A stretch of DNA of 64,000 nucleotides from Ricordea florida. Lineage: Eukaryota > Cnidaria > Anthozoa > Corallimorpharia > Ricordeidae. A model generated the notes under the pieces. That model was not told the DNA's origin. It searched no databases and was given only the letters and a program-made list of their open reading frames with translations. The stretch is taken from NCBI GenBank assembly GCA_949710005.1, contig OX453274.1, positions 27,566,240-27,630,239 on the forward strand. The letters run 5' to 3'. Below are positions 24,601-34,612 of the stretch, in pieces. A program made the translations under genes and the position numbers. The number at the start of each line of letters is the position of its first letter. Positions within the stretch are counted from its first letter, which is position 1.

Positions 24601-26063
24601 TGCGCGATCTTGATTATGAGAGCGACTCAGAGTCAAGGACAAGCGGGTATGATAACGAGGGTAATTCGGACGACGATGGTGACCAGCGGACTTCGGGGCA
24701 TGCGCATAAAAAGAGACAGCGTAGACTGATTGATGACGATGACGATGAAGATGAAGACGGTGGTGACGATGGATGTGGGAAAAATACAGACCATCCCGAG
24801 GACGACCCGACAGCAAGCAGTGGGGAAATGGAAGAAGTCAACCAGGAACCGAAAAGTGACATCGGAGCTTCGCGTGTTCATCCAGAGCGCGAAAGAACGA
24901 ACGATAATAGCCTTTCTTCTGCCAGCGACGCCGAGTCAGAGGTTTCTGGTCCTTCTTTATCACAGCCGCAGAACACTGCACAGCCAGGAAGAAACAAGAT
25001 TCATCCGCATTCCAAAATAGCTTCTGTTGTACCTGTCGCCCGCAGTCAGCCGACCAACTACAAGGCGCCACCTGATTACAACCAACAAGGCACGTTTGCT
25101 GGCACGTCCAATTTTAACACCCACGCGCAAGGCTTCCATTCAAACCAGCCAACACATCTCTCTGGACCAACGTTTGGACGAGTAAATGCGGTTACTTCTA
25201 ATACCATCGGGGCTAGTTGTGCCCCGCAAGCAAGCATCGTAGCTCCGGTAGCTCCCATAGGCTCCGGTTTTGTCCAAGGAGAATCTACAGAGACAGCGTT
25301 TGGCGGAACATCTTTCCCTGGGACGAATTTTGGAGGATCCATCAATCCTGGAACAAATTTCGCGGGGACTAATATTTCCGGTCGTGGGGGTGTCCGAGGG
25401 ACTAATGTTTCTAGTAGACATTACGCAGGGAATGATATCTCCGGGACGCATTTTGGGGGATCCTCTCTGTCTGGGGTTGGAGCACAGTCCCTTCAAACAG
25501 CGGGTTCAAATACTGGGCCACCAAATGTTGTGGGCCGCAGTTTAGGTTCAAGTTTCGGAGGAGGCGATTTTAGTAGAGCTAACGTTCCCAGTTATGGCGT
25601 GATGAAGAGTCCAACACAAACTGCACCCGGCTTCTTTTGGGGCTCTCAGAACAAATCAAGTAATTCGCTCAGTTATCCGGGCTTTTCGGGAACAGCACCC
25701 GTTCCGGGCTCACCCGTAAATAGCCCGAGTTTTCCGACCCCGTACAATCCGCTGAGCGGGTATACTGAAAACAGTCACTACGAAAACTTTAATCAACAGT
25801 TTCAGGCCAGTCCAACATTGCACACTAATTATTTTCCTTCTCAGCAAAGTGGAAATTTCCAAGGATCCGGTTTTCTTTCTTCTCCTCCGCAACGACCTCC
25901 ACCTCCGCCATACTCGGCCACGAACCCTATGAATACCAACTTCTTCACGAACAATTCGTCCGAAGCTCCATTTCCGAGTAGCCAGTGGCCTTATCCCGAG
26001 GGATACAGATATTATCCCGGACAGAGCATGGGCAATATTAATGCTGCGGGTCAGAACTTTTGA
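12617..26063 (+). CDS. RSF1: RSF1 homologue (remodelling and spacing factor 1), complete, 11 coding exons
   Basis: Exons: 12617-12824, 14121-14215, 15602-15694, 16263-16394, 17051-17127, 17800-17942, 18322-18407, 18924-19028, 20062-20141, 23425-23464, 24363-26063. All introns are GT-AG and phases match, giving 919 residues. The start ATG (AAGATGGCG) has a good context. Residues 1-200 match the RSF1 N-terminal region ([15 protein letters not shown], then [14 protein letters not shown]). A PHD finger spans C267-C311 with the full C4HC3 set (CARC, CDKC, H290/C293, CPFC). A basic helical stretch follows, then [20 protein letters not shown] and acidic runs. RSF1 family proteins bind histones and partner the ISWI ATPase in nucleosome spacing. 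The protein is shorter than vertebrate RSF1 because the long region between N-terminus and PHD is compact. Introns carry several MITEs and minisatellites. Confidence 0.9.
14467..15115. mobile_element. hAT-like nonautonomous transposon in RSF1 intron 2
   Basis: The termini are CAGGGCTGGAAATAA and TTATTTCCAGCCCTG, flanked by the direct repeat TTGAC (14462-14466 and 15116-15120). Subterminal copies of GACCGGTCA and its variants lie at both ends, possible transposase-binding sites. There is no coding sequence. It shares the CAGGG terminus and 5-bp duplication with the elements at 131 and 54956. Confidence 0.8.
16560..16905. repeat. Degenerate TTGATTATC-type repeat in RSF1 intron 4
   Basis: Many near-copies of ATTGATTA, AATCAATG and TAATTGATGG occur in both orientations over about 340 bp. 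The pattern looks like a self-complementary AT-rich microsatellite that has drifted. It is confined to the intron 16395-17050. Confidence 0.65.
19370..20025. repeat. Diverged ~106-bp minisatellite in RSF1 intron 8
   Basis: About six degraded tandem copies contain TCATCTGTGGATCAAACCAT, GCAGTGTGACCATTCTTTGG and ACAGTACTGTACTGTGGTAC in that order. The same unit forms a much more uniform array in intron 10 (23530-24065). Confidence 0.8.
20208..20446. mobile_element. Palindromic ~240-bp MITE, family 1, copy 3 (RSF1 intron 9)
   Basis: The ends GGGGCCGTTTGTTCGAAGGC and CTTCGAACAACCCGGCCC match copy 1 closely, as does the interior (TCAGAGCATACAATCATC). It lies just downstream of RSF1 exon 9. The open frame across it is incidental. 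Confidence 0.8.
21876..22325. mobile_element. Pogo-like MITE in RSF1 intron 9
   Basis: The left end has CTGTAGTTTCTTGGTTATAA followed by GGCGCACTCGGTTATAAGG repeats; the right end has AGAAACTACGGTAATTA, the inverse of the left. The GGTTATAAGGCGCA subterminal repeats resemble nonautonomous Tc1/mariner-pogo elements. Assignment is by terminal pattern only. Confidence 0.5.
23530..24065. repeat. 106-bp minisatellite array in RSF1 intron 10
   Basis: Near-identical tandem copies with a period of 106 bp, measured between successive GTGTGGTTC starts at 23724, 23830 and 23936. Each contains TTTTCATCTGTGGATCAAAC and TTGGAAAGCCACTAAGCAGT. Copies in the middle differ by only a few bases, so homogenisation is recent compared with the intron 8 array. 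Confidence 0.85.
24363..26063 (+). CDS. RSF1: RSF1 last exon: acidic region plus Gly/Asn/Ser-rich low-complexity tail
   Basis: The acceptor TTTTACCAG|CACTC at 24362/24363 opens a 1701-bp terminal exon, residues 354-919. Order of parts: DDDD and the conserved [18 protein letters not shown]; several acidic runs mixed with RRSRR and KKRQRR basic patches; a Ser/Gln/Pro-rich linker; a Gly-rich block with pentad-like repeats ([25 protein letters not shown]) at residues 669-725; and a Pro/Asn/Tyr/Phe-rich tail ending [12 protein letters not shown]. The tail is prion-like in composition, with many aromatic residues in polar surroundings. The stop TGA is at 26061-26063. Confidence 0.88.
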   Translation, partial: HSDDDDELGIRRSGRSRKTVDYTFKEFEDDITSAVENDRKRFVGQEEVNGDDHLMYSKPAFESGRFFAASKRGTRRSRRLRDLDYESDSESRTSGYDNEGNSDDDGDQRTSGHAHKKRQRRLIDDDDDEDEDGGDDGCGKNTDHPEDDPTASSGEMEEVNQEPKSDIGASRVHPERERTNDNSLSSASDAESEVSGPSLSQPQNTAQPGRNKIHPHSKIASVVPVARSQPTNYKAPPDYNQQGTFAGTSNFNTHAQGFHSNQPTHLSGPTFGRVNAVTSNTIGASCAPQASIVAPVAPIGSGFVQGESTETAFGGTSFPGTNFGGSINPGTNFAGTNISGRGGVRGTNVSSRHYAGNDISGTHFGGSSLSGVGAQSLQTAGSNTGPPNVVGRSLGSSFGGGDFSRANVPSYGVMKSPTQTAPGFFWGSQNKSSNSLSYPGFSGTAPVPGSPVNSPSFPTPYNPLSGYTENSHYENFNQQFQASPTLHTNYFPSQQSGNFQGSGFLSSPPQRPPPPPYSATNPMNTNFFTNNSSEAPFPSSQWPYPEGYRYYPGQSMGNINAAGQNF

Positions 26064-27026
26064 TCTGACTTGAGGTGAAAGCAGGAATCATATAAACGGT
26101 TAAATCTTACTTCTTGTATAAAGGTATAAAACGCCACATTTTATCAATCTCATATTCAAATTCTTTTTTCGTTGGAATTTTTATTCGCATTCTTTTGCTG
26201 GCAAAGTAGTGGGTGTTTCTTCAACATTGTTCGTCGTTCACTGAACACCTCTGTATGTATGTAAATATATTTTATATTACAGCGCTACGTTCGTGATGTT
26301 ACGATCCCCAAGCGTCGGGCTAGTGTCTCATTACCATAAATATATTTTGTATACCCAATGCACAGCTTTTTTTATAGGGGAATAGACTGAATTTCTCGTT
26401 GATGTAGCGAGAAACAGGCGATTTTCCTTTCTTTCTTTTTTTAAGTGGTTTATTTTTCCGTTACTCAACTGTATTTGCACATATAACAAATACAAACCGA
26501 ATGTATATGAAACTGACAGATGCCAGACTCCTTGCCGAGCTTCTCTCTTCACACTTCTCTACTTTTTCCGGGTATCTTTTGATATTGAATGCCCATGAGA
26601 TCCTTCGATAGTTTTACAGCCAAGCGCAACATGATGATATCAGAGTAGCTAAGCATCTCGTTTGGCGGAGAAGATTGTGTGACCGTTTCTTCGGTGATGG
26701 ACAAAACGCTGACTCCCATTCCATGGACTACCCCTGCCATTTGTATACTTACATTGCACGAACCTTGTTTATCTTTCGTCTGATCCAGCCGCCGTCTTGA
26801 ATATTATATTTAATGAACAACCGCTGAGTGCAGAAGAATGTGGTCTCAAATCTAATCACCCTTACAAGGAACTTTATAAAAATGTCTTCACCACGAGTAA
26901 GGTGGTTTTAGAACCGCAGCTGATCCTCACATTTTCTTACACCCGAGCTATGGATTAGACGAAAAATAAACAAGGATCGTACTATGTAAGTATATAAATG
27001 AAAATGAATAGTACTCATTTGAAATA
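26064..27026. other. RSF1 3' flank, no other gene seen
   Basis: This is AT-rich 3'UTR-like sequence. A possible poly(A) signal AAAATAAAC is near 26960, and earlier AT-rich runs could also serve. No domain is recognisable in the small minus-strand frames. Confidence 0.45.
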
Positions 27027-27153
27027 GTATCAGTTTCTGGGCAACCGTGCACCTACCCCTCCCCTAAACCAACATTAACGCTAACTTTTTAACTCATTAT
27101 AACTTGTTGGACTAGGGGAGGGGTAGGTGCACGGTTGCCCAGAAACTGATATT
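27027..27153. mobile_element. Short foldback element with near-perfect ~38-bp arms
   Basis: The left arm begins ATCAGTTTCTGGGCAACCGT and continues GCACCTACCCCTCCCCTA. The right arm is the reverse complement, with about 50 bp between. Arm identity is very high, so it is either young or maintained. Confidence 0.8.
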
Positions 27154-27434
27154 GATCCGTATTTTCTAGGGGTATTCCATTTTAGGGTAGTCCATTGGGG
27201 TAGTCCATGGACTGGGGGTCAGTGTTTTGTCCATCACCCGTTTCTTCAGCTGTTTTTTTGCGCATGCTGTTTACTGCCTGTTTTGGTGCTCATTTGAAAT
27301 GCAGTAAGGGGGTTTTAACATGATAGAGCTCGCTCTAATGCGAGTTTCGTACCGGGATAACTTGATTTTGAGTGAAAGATCCTCGCAGTTGTGTGAGCAA
27401 CTTAAGCATTTCAGGGGCACCCAACGTCAATTTT

Positions 27435-27710
27435 CGGAAAATATCTGTTCGGAAGACGATTGAGATCTAGAATTTTCGGAACATTTGTTAAAAAATTTCT
27501 TGCTTGTTTACCTCTCCTAGAATTTTCGAACATCTAAAAAATGGTATTATTGCCCATTTTTAACGGATTTTTAACGTAAAAAGGTCACCTAGAATTTTCG
27601 GGAGCTTTTTTTCTGGCTGAAATTTTCGAAAAGGTAAGTTTTGATCGCTATAATTTTCGGATCACAAGACTTCCAGCTAGGAAATCCGAACAGATCAAAA
27701 AATTTTAGGG
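27435..27710. repeat. Dispersed AATTTTCGG repeats
   Basis: AATTTTCG(G/A) occurs about eight times at irregular spacing (CTAGAATTTTCGG, CTAGAATTTTCGA, TGAAATTTTCGA). The outer ends GGGGCACCCAACG (27415) and TTGGGTGCCCC (27798) are inverted, so the stretch is probably the interior of a foldback transposon spanning about 27414-27809. Confidence 0.55.
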
Positions 27711-27844
27711 GATAAAAAGATGCTTATATCTACCTTTTAAATACTAAAACACTTTAACAATGCTGAGTTAATTAAGTGGTTTTGAACTATATTCTCGTTG
27801 GGTGCCCCTGGCAGTTGCAAAGATAAAACCAGAAGAAAAAAATT

Positions 27845-27935
27845 TAGGCTTGAACGGGATTAGAACCCATGACCATGCTGATACCAGTGCAATACTGTAG
27901 CCAACTGAGATGTCAGGCCAACCGGGAGCAATCCA
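27845..27935 (-). repeat. tRNA-derived SINE, second copy of the 7.9-kb family
   Basis: The minus strand shows a tRNA-like D-arm and TGGGTTCTAATCCCGTTC in place of the B box. The flank GCCAACCGGGAGC matches GCCAACTGGGAGC beside the copy at 7915, which shows a common family. It is more decayed than that copy. Confidence 0.55.
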
Positions 27936-28327
27936 TTTCTGAGTTCGCTATATATTCTTGAAGGATGAACTCGTGAATATGAATATCGTACGCGGTTCAC
28001 ATATGAAATTTTCATACATTCCCATTTACAACTTGATTTTGGTTTGTGCTTACATGATGACTTAATTACGCGTGCGCTTCCCGATGCGGTACACTGAAAT
28101 GCATGATTACACACAGGATGGAGCGATCATTCTTTGTTAAAACGATTTCGGTGCGACATTTCGTAAACGTTAGGGAACGATATTTACGCACTTGGGTGAA
28201 CTCATCAACGTGTGAAAGGATAAGGAACAACACGAGGGAACTCGAGCCCTAGTGAAAGTCGCCCAGGTTTCGTGTAAACATCATCAAAGAACCGTGTTTC
28301 GTTAGCCAATGTGGTACACGACAGCAC

Positions 28328-28594
28328 CAGTTTGTTAGCCTCCCGCGCAGGCCTACTTAGGGCTCGTCACGCAATCTTCCCCAACGAACGGATATCGAAT
28401 TTTTCGCGAACGCGATCTAGAGCCGTGTCTAAGTCCGACATGCTGTCGCGGGATATTCTACACGTGGTCTGGGGCCATTTATCTAAATCTGGTAAACGGT
28501 CTGTGAGTGGTCTACGGAAATAGCTTTTCATGTAAGCAGGCGTTCGTTGGGGAAGATTGCGTGACGAGCACTAAGAAGGTTTGCGTGGGAGGCT
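28328..28594. mobile_element. Foldback element with ~55-bp arms
   Basis: The left arm AGCCTCCCGCGCAGGCCTAC continues through CACGCAATCTTCCCCAACGA. The right arm (TCGTTGGGGAAGATTGCGTG to TGCGTGGGAGGCT) is its reverse complement. The interior is GC-rich with no coding meaning. Confidence 0.75.
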
Positions 28595-30950
28595 ACCAGT
28601 ATGTTGGAAACTCAGAAAATGTGGCCGAACGGGAATCGCCAGCCGGCCATTTTTGCTTACTGAGGCTTGGACGCATACTGAGATTACTGATTTCCATCCC
28701 AGATGTTGGGATCCGCAGAGGAAATATTCACCTGGATAGAAAAAAAAGAGTGACAACAATTCTCTTGTAGTCCACTCTACAACTCCTAGCAGCGTTGTTT
28801 TATATTAGAATAACAGTATACGTGAGAATATCACTCGATTGTGATTGGTTAAGAGCAGTGCCTTTAAGTGTAACATCAGTGCAAATAGTGTAACAATTTT
28901 TCATGTATGATTATATAATTATTAACAAGAACTCAAACCGTTTTCTCATTCAAGTCATTCAATTTGTGGTTCTTCCCAAAAAGCTCGAATTGCACCTACC
29001 AAAGCGGCTCGTGCAATTTGAGCTTTTTAAATAAATTCACCTGTAAATAAATCAAAAATTGAACTCAAAACCGTATAATTAGCATTACTAAACGCAATGT
29101 CAACATCCACTCTTAACAAATCTATTTATTTCAACACTGAAAGAACATCTTTACAACGTCTTGCATCTCACGTAACCTGGACTTCTCATATTACAAACAC
29201 TGCTTACGGTACCAGGTGCGGATCTAGAATAAATGGTGACCGAAGTTTCTAGGAGGGTCCGGGGGCATGCTCACGCGGGAATTTTTTTGGACTTAACTCC
29301 GTTTCCTAGGTCTCTGAGTCATTCAGACAGGATATTGGCCCGGTCCATTCTCCTCAGATTTCAACTTGGAAAATCTGACCGATTTCCGTAAAACGGAGGA
29401 AACCGGTGTGGGTACAATGTGAAAACGCGCCTGGTTACAATACTCACGTTTCTAACGATGCGATACCAGCTTTAATTACAATACGGTATTTACATTATTT
29501 ACAATACTAACACTACCTCAGCAATACGCAACTTACACTATTTAGAGGGTCTCAATGGGGTTAACCGTTAGCAATACAACTTCCAATTTCAAAAAAACAA
29601 ACTTCCATTTAGGATGAAAGTCCATGTCCGTTTGAAGCTTCCGTAGGAATGTAACAGTCAAAGAGAAAGGTTTTCTCTGTAATATGCATGTTTACAGTTT
29701 CTACACTGAGTGTAAGAATTACCACTTTGACGGTTCCACAGTGAACCAATCAGAGAATACCTAATGTAGTTTAAGTTGCAGCACATACTGTCTTACTGTG
29801 GATTTACATACACCACAGGCAGCCCAATCTTCCGATTATTGATAAAGTTTTGATGCCCTCAGACTTAAAAACAAAATCAGTCGTATTTTCATACAAATAC
29901 TTCACGAATCGTGAGCTCGGGTCGGCTGCCTATACTGAGACCTTATCATTGAGGTAACCTTACGTGAAAACAAGATTTCCCTGTAAGTTCTTTTCCTGAG
30001 ATGTTCTCACAGCAGAATCTTTCTTCACAACTAGCTAACATGGTTATTCCATTCTTAATACAACGGAAACGCGCTTAGCACTGGTTAAAATCGATTGACT
30101 ATTTGTTTTGATAGTGAAGATGCTAAAAAGGCAACAGGCAATTCATGAGTGCATGCAAATGTTGAGTAGTTATAACGAAAAACAATCAAGTATTCCAAGT
30201 TCCCGTGGCTGCAGTGATAGAAAGTTGCTTTGATTACTGGGGTGTCAGGCAGCACGAGAGTCAAAAGCTATGTCTCGATTTTCCTTCTTTTTTTCTTTGT
30301 CGGGAATTGGAGAAGATACGCAGTAGGGTCCACACGCACTTTCCCTCCTCTGCTGGGGAACGCCTTGGGCCTGCAGCCTTTTATACAGTTGCATAATTCA
30401 ATGTAACTCAAGAACTTTGATGTTGTTTCATTACACTAGCAAAATATTGTCAAATGCATAAACTACAAAAGCTAGCTTAAAAAGGTCGTCATAATGATGC
30501 ACTTATTATATGAGGTAGCACAATATATTACCACCACTGGAAGGGTTGTAGACGGATGACCTGGACAATACTTGTTAACTTAACGCAATTCTCGAAGATC
30601 ACAGTGAAACACGCTCCGACGCTCTCCACATTCCGACAAGAACACTTTTCATCCCCACGATCCCGTGACCTTTTGGAATTCTCCCATGATTCCACAAGAG
30701 TCCATCCTTTCTTCTAGCAAACTTGCGACTTCTGACAAGCGCTTACATGTTGATCAAATAAACCAGAACCTAAACGAGAAAATCTGGACAGTCAAAACTG
30801 ACTCCGCATGTGTCCCCCCCTTCTTAAAGGGATGTTAGTTTTTGGAAACTAGAGATGCATACTTGTCTTAATGAAGAACTAAAATGTAAGTTCCTTCATA
30901 TGAAACAGCGGACATAGACAAATAAGGACATGTACATTTTGCAATAAGCC
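28595..30950. other. Gene-poor stretch
   Basis: I find no exon, domain or RNA gene. A fragment of the GGTCTCAATGGGG foldback family (full copy at 33893) is near 29548-29570, and there is an old transposon-like GGGGGC patch near 29250. Confidence 0.45.
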
Positions 30951-31075
30951 GTTTTATTATATCTCTCAGTTACTACGCGCGCTGTGATTGGTCAATTTAG
31001 TGGACCGTACTTTACTGTACGGCTCGCGAAATTCAAAAGTTTGTTTTGAGATATAATAAATATCTTACAAACCTC
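30951..31075. mobile_element. Small foldback element
   Basis: TTATTATATCTCTCAG at the left and GAGATATAATAAATATC at the right form inverted ends. Inside are GTGATTGGTCAATT and a short hairpin, CCGTACTTTACTGTACGG. Confidence 0.55.
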
Positions 31076-31227
31076 GTTTTCTCTGTCCGTACTGTAAGTT
31101 ACGGATCCTCGTTTTGTCCGCTTGGATTGTTCCGGGCGCTTCGCGTTTGGGCCATAAATCCGTGCGGAAAAACTCGGTCCGTACCTTACAGTACGGACAT
31201 CGATCTCGGTTAGTAATTAGTAATTAA

Positions 31228-31370
31228 TGAATGAGGCTGAGTAGGATATGAAGAATTAAGCGGATCGAGGAAGGTGCTATCCACCAAGGCCGGCCGTAGG
31301 CCGAGGTGGATAACATCCTTCCGAGATCCGCTTAATTCTTCATATCCTACGAAAGCCGAAGTCATTAATT
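31228..31370. mobile_element. Long near-perfect hairpin (foldback MITE)
   Basis: The arms run from AATGAGGCTGAGTAGGATAT through GAAGAATTAAGCGGATC to TATCCACC and are mirrored by GGTGGATA through GATCCGCTTAATTCTTCATA to CCTACGAAAGCCGAAGTCAT. The stem is about 60 bp with few mismatches around a GC-rich loop (GGCCGGCCGTAGGCC). Confidence 0.75.
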
Positions 31371-31999
31371 GCTTTATTATTTATCAAAATATTTTCAAAC
31401 ACTTAAAGGAGAAAATGAGCTTTATTTTCACAAATTTCACACCCACCAGCAATATAACAAAACAACAAAATAACACAAGCTCGTCCCCAGGTCTTCTCGG
31501 TTAACGGTGCATTAACCTGCGAAAACGCTGCATTTTTGACGTCATTTCCTCGTTAAAGTAAAAATTCTTCCAAACATGGTCATCAGTAACTGGTTATGGT
31601 GAATTAAACGTGTGCTTTTAGCCAATCGGAATCTGGGAAATATTTTGAATGAATAATAAGAGGTATTTAGTCTTCCGCAACGTTTCAAAATGGCATCTGA
31701 GGCATGCGCCATTCCAAAGCCATTCCACTGAAATACGTTCCAAAAGCAAATGCTAACTACCACGTCACGGTCAATAACAGTACTTTTAAAAGTGGATAGT
31801 TCATGATCGGAGGTAGTCTCTTTGCCAGTAGTGCGGTCATCACTGCACCGAAGGTCGTGATTGCCGATTCTTATGGTGCATCTGGAGCAAGAAGCTTTTC
31901 AATATTGACGGTTCTTTGCTCATCGTTAGTGTAGTTGTGGCGAGGTCGTAGTACATTCTAGCGACCATAGACATGTCCTACTACAGTGTAAGGACCATC

Positions 32000-33640
32000 A
32001 TACCGACGAATAAGTCTGGTGGCTGAATCTTTAGGTTTTGAAGCTGGTGGTGGTCTTCTGACATACACTTGTTTTCCTTCAGGAATGGCGAGTTCTCTCA
32101 GGATGGGCTCCTGGTTCTCTTGGTGATTTATCATAGTACTCTCTTTGTGTTATTTTCAAGTCTGCCCTGATGCTGTTGAACTGTTTCTGTGCCTCGAGCA
32201 TTTGAGACGGAAGCTGATCTGCATAAGTGCTTCTTGACAGTATTTCTGGAGGCACATCACCTCAGGTGATGGCGCACTGCGTCCAAAGACTAGAGAGAAA
32301 GGACTGATTTGCCCTGTACCCGAGATGGGAGATACATTATGAGCATACACGGCTGGCTGCAAGAATTCATCCCATCGTTCTTGGTATTTCTCACTGTAAA
32401 TTCCAATGGCTGCATTCAACCACCGGTGAATACATTCTGTGCTTCCAGTAAGGCGTGGACGGTAACTTATAGTGACAATGTGTTCAATAGAGAGAAGTTT
32501 TGTTAGCTGAAGTAATACTGAATTGAGCCATTCACCTCCTTGGTCGCTTTGTAAAACTGAAGGGAACCCATACTGTAGAAAAACATGATCAATCAGCGCT
32601 TGTGCAGCTGTAGATACTTGTTTATCTGGAACTGGAAATGCACACTGGAAATTTGAATAGGGACAAACGGCTGTTATTTACTTCTTACCGGTCGGTGCAG
32701 CCGGCAATTGTCCAACATAGTCAATACCAATGGTAAAACATGGACGCTCGTACACTCGAACTTGCATAGGGCCATGTTGGGGATCAGTAGACTTGAATCT
32801 GATACAGTCAGGACAGCACTTGATCCAATTCGGGACATGCTTAGCTATATTTCTCCAATTAAAGTCATGCGAGAGTTATCCATAGGTAGCCTTACGTCTC
32901 CGATGCAAAACTTGCTTGATTGCGATTGAGAGATTCTAAGTTTGTTGAAGTTTTCAAAGTTCACATCGAAGATTGGTTTTTCTGGAATGTGTTAACCAGC
33001 AAAGTCTCAGCTGTATTCATGACGGAGCGAAACTGCTGTGCATATTTCTTTCTCTGTGCAGTGGTGGCAAGGCAAGCTTGGTTAGACCAATCAACTACTG
33101 ACATCAGACAAGCACGATGTAGACAAGCCATACCAGGATGAAAGGTTTCCAACAAGAGGTCAGAGGTGTGGTGTGGAATATCGACTGAAGTGGCGACGAT
33201 CAAAAATGTAATAACCCCATTCTCAGTGGGAATAACAGCTGGGTCTTTTGATATGCAATTTGAAACTGGCTGACGGCTCAAAACATCTGGAACAATGTTT
33301 CGTTCTCCCTTCCTGCGTTCAATGAAAAGAATCAAATTCTGCCATGCCCATGCACCATCTCGTTACTTTGGCCTGTTGGGTGCCATAGTTGCCAACCATT
33401 TAAGGTTTGCATGATCAGTAACAACTTTAACTCTTCGGCCTGAGATGTAAGGGCGGAATTGCTCAAGTCCCCATTTGACAGCAAAAAATTCCCGATGCAT
33501 TGTTGTCCACCGTGATTCTGCTAGTATAAGTGTTCGCGAGGCAAATCTAACAGGACGAAGTGTGCCATCCACACCCCTGTTTCTGTTTGCCAAATATCGC
33601 ATCCCGCCAAACCTATTGGGGACCCTCACATATGGCATGA
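32000..33640 (-). pseudogene. Ty3/gypsy pol remnant: RNase H and integrase
   Basis: On the minus strand 33638-33363 encodes a Ty3/gypsy RNase H (RFASRTLILAESRWTTMHRE, then VKVVTDHANLKWLA). Farther along, with frame changes, come an integrase core (LQSDQGGEWLNSVLLQL, then GSTECIHRWLNAAIG) and the post-core segment (YAHNVSPISGTGQISPFSLV) at 32419-32156. These supply the second Asp and the Glu of the DDE set. There are several stops and frameshifts, and neither LTR nor gag nor the reverse transcriptase fingers are recognisable, so it is dead and partial. Confidence 0.8.
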
Positions 33641-33892
33641 AAAAAATATTTTCCTTTCAAATAGTATAATTACACATTGCTTGATAAGTTACAACAAGAT
33701 CCTACCCTGAGCTCACTTGCGCGTTTAAGTGTAATCAACCACATATTGAATCGTCGCATCATGTAGTGAGCGAGTGAACATATCAACTGGCTTTTTCCTT
33801 CCGATAGCGAATTTAAATTAGTCGGTGACTTCCCAAAATATCTTATCAAACATTTTCCAAGGGCATTTTTTGAATGCCATACATTCTCTGAA

Positions 33893-34073
33893 GGTCTCAA
33901 TGGGGTGATGACTTTTATTTTTGACTGTTTTACGGCTAACGGGTAATGTTTTTGGCTGTTTTACGGCTAACAGTTAATTTTTTTAACGCTAACAGCTAAC
34001 ATTTTTCAATATTCACTCGGCTAATTTTTTTGCCCGTTTTACGGCTAACGGTTAACCCCATTGAGACCCTCTT
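33893..34073. mobile_element. Foldback element with CTGTTTTACGGCTAACGGTTA repeats
   Basis: The ends are GGTCTCAATGGGG and CCCCATTGAGACC. Inside, the unit GTTTTACGGCTAACGG-TTAA is repeated about four times. A fragment of the same family is near 29548. Confidence 0.7.
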
Positions 34074-34534
34074 CTCTATTTTTCCGTTTGTAGCTTACTC
34101 GTACACCTACTTGAACGATTTCTCTGACAAACATCTCATCATTACTAATGTTTCCCAGGTGATCGAATACAAAAATAGATTCTATAAGGCTAATGCGAGT
34201 TACCCCCAAAATATTTTGAATCGAGGCGTACAAGGCTGAATGCTGGCATCAATGCTCTTTCTCTTTTTCTCCCAAAAGATGACCACCTAACATTTTAACT
34301 AGTGACTGCATTAAAGCGTCCACTATACGAGCAATTTTAATTTATTTGACCATTTTAGTGTGGAAATTGTGGCTAAGTGTTGAAAGACATCAAGATGCCG
34401 TCAAAGTTGGCTGTTGATATCAAGGTAAATTAGCGAGTTTATTTGTTTAAAATTGCTGCTCTTGTAATCAGGTATGGTAAAAAGTTGAAATACGTGGAAG
34501 ACGAGCCACGAGTGTTTAACGTATTTTTTGGCCA

Positions 34535-34612
34535 AAACGTTTTACAGCGATGGTGCTGTTCAAAAGGTGATTCAGACTAGTAATCTGGAGATCGTAGGTT
34601 TGATTCCATTTT
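34535..34612 (+). repeat. tRNA-Thr-like SINE head
   Basis: A clear anticodon arm CAGACTAGTAATCTG (anticodon AGT, Thr-like) is followed by a T-arm-like CGTAGGTTTGATTCC. The acceptor stem and D-arm are poor, so this is a SINE or pseudogene. Confidence 0.45.

Noticed and set aside
24433..25545. Several long frames opposite or shifted within the RSF1 last exon
   Set aside because: They shadow the acidic and Gly-rich coding sequence; no domains.
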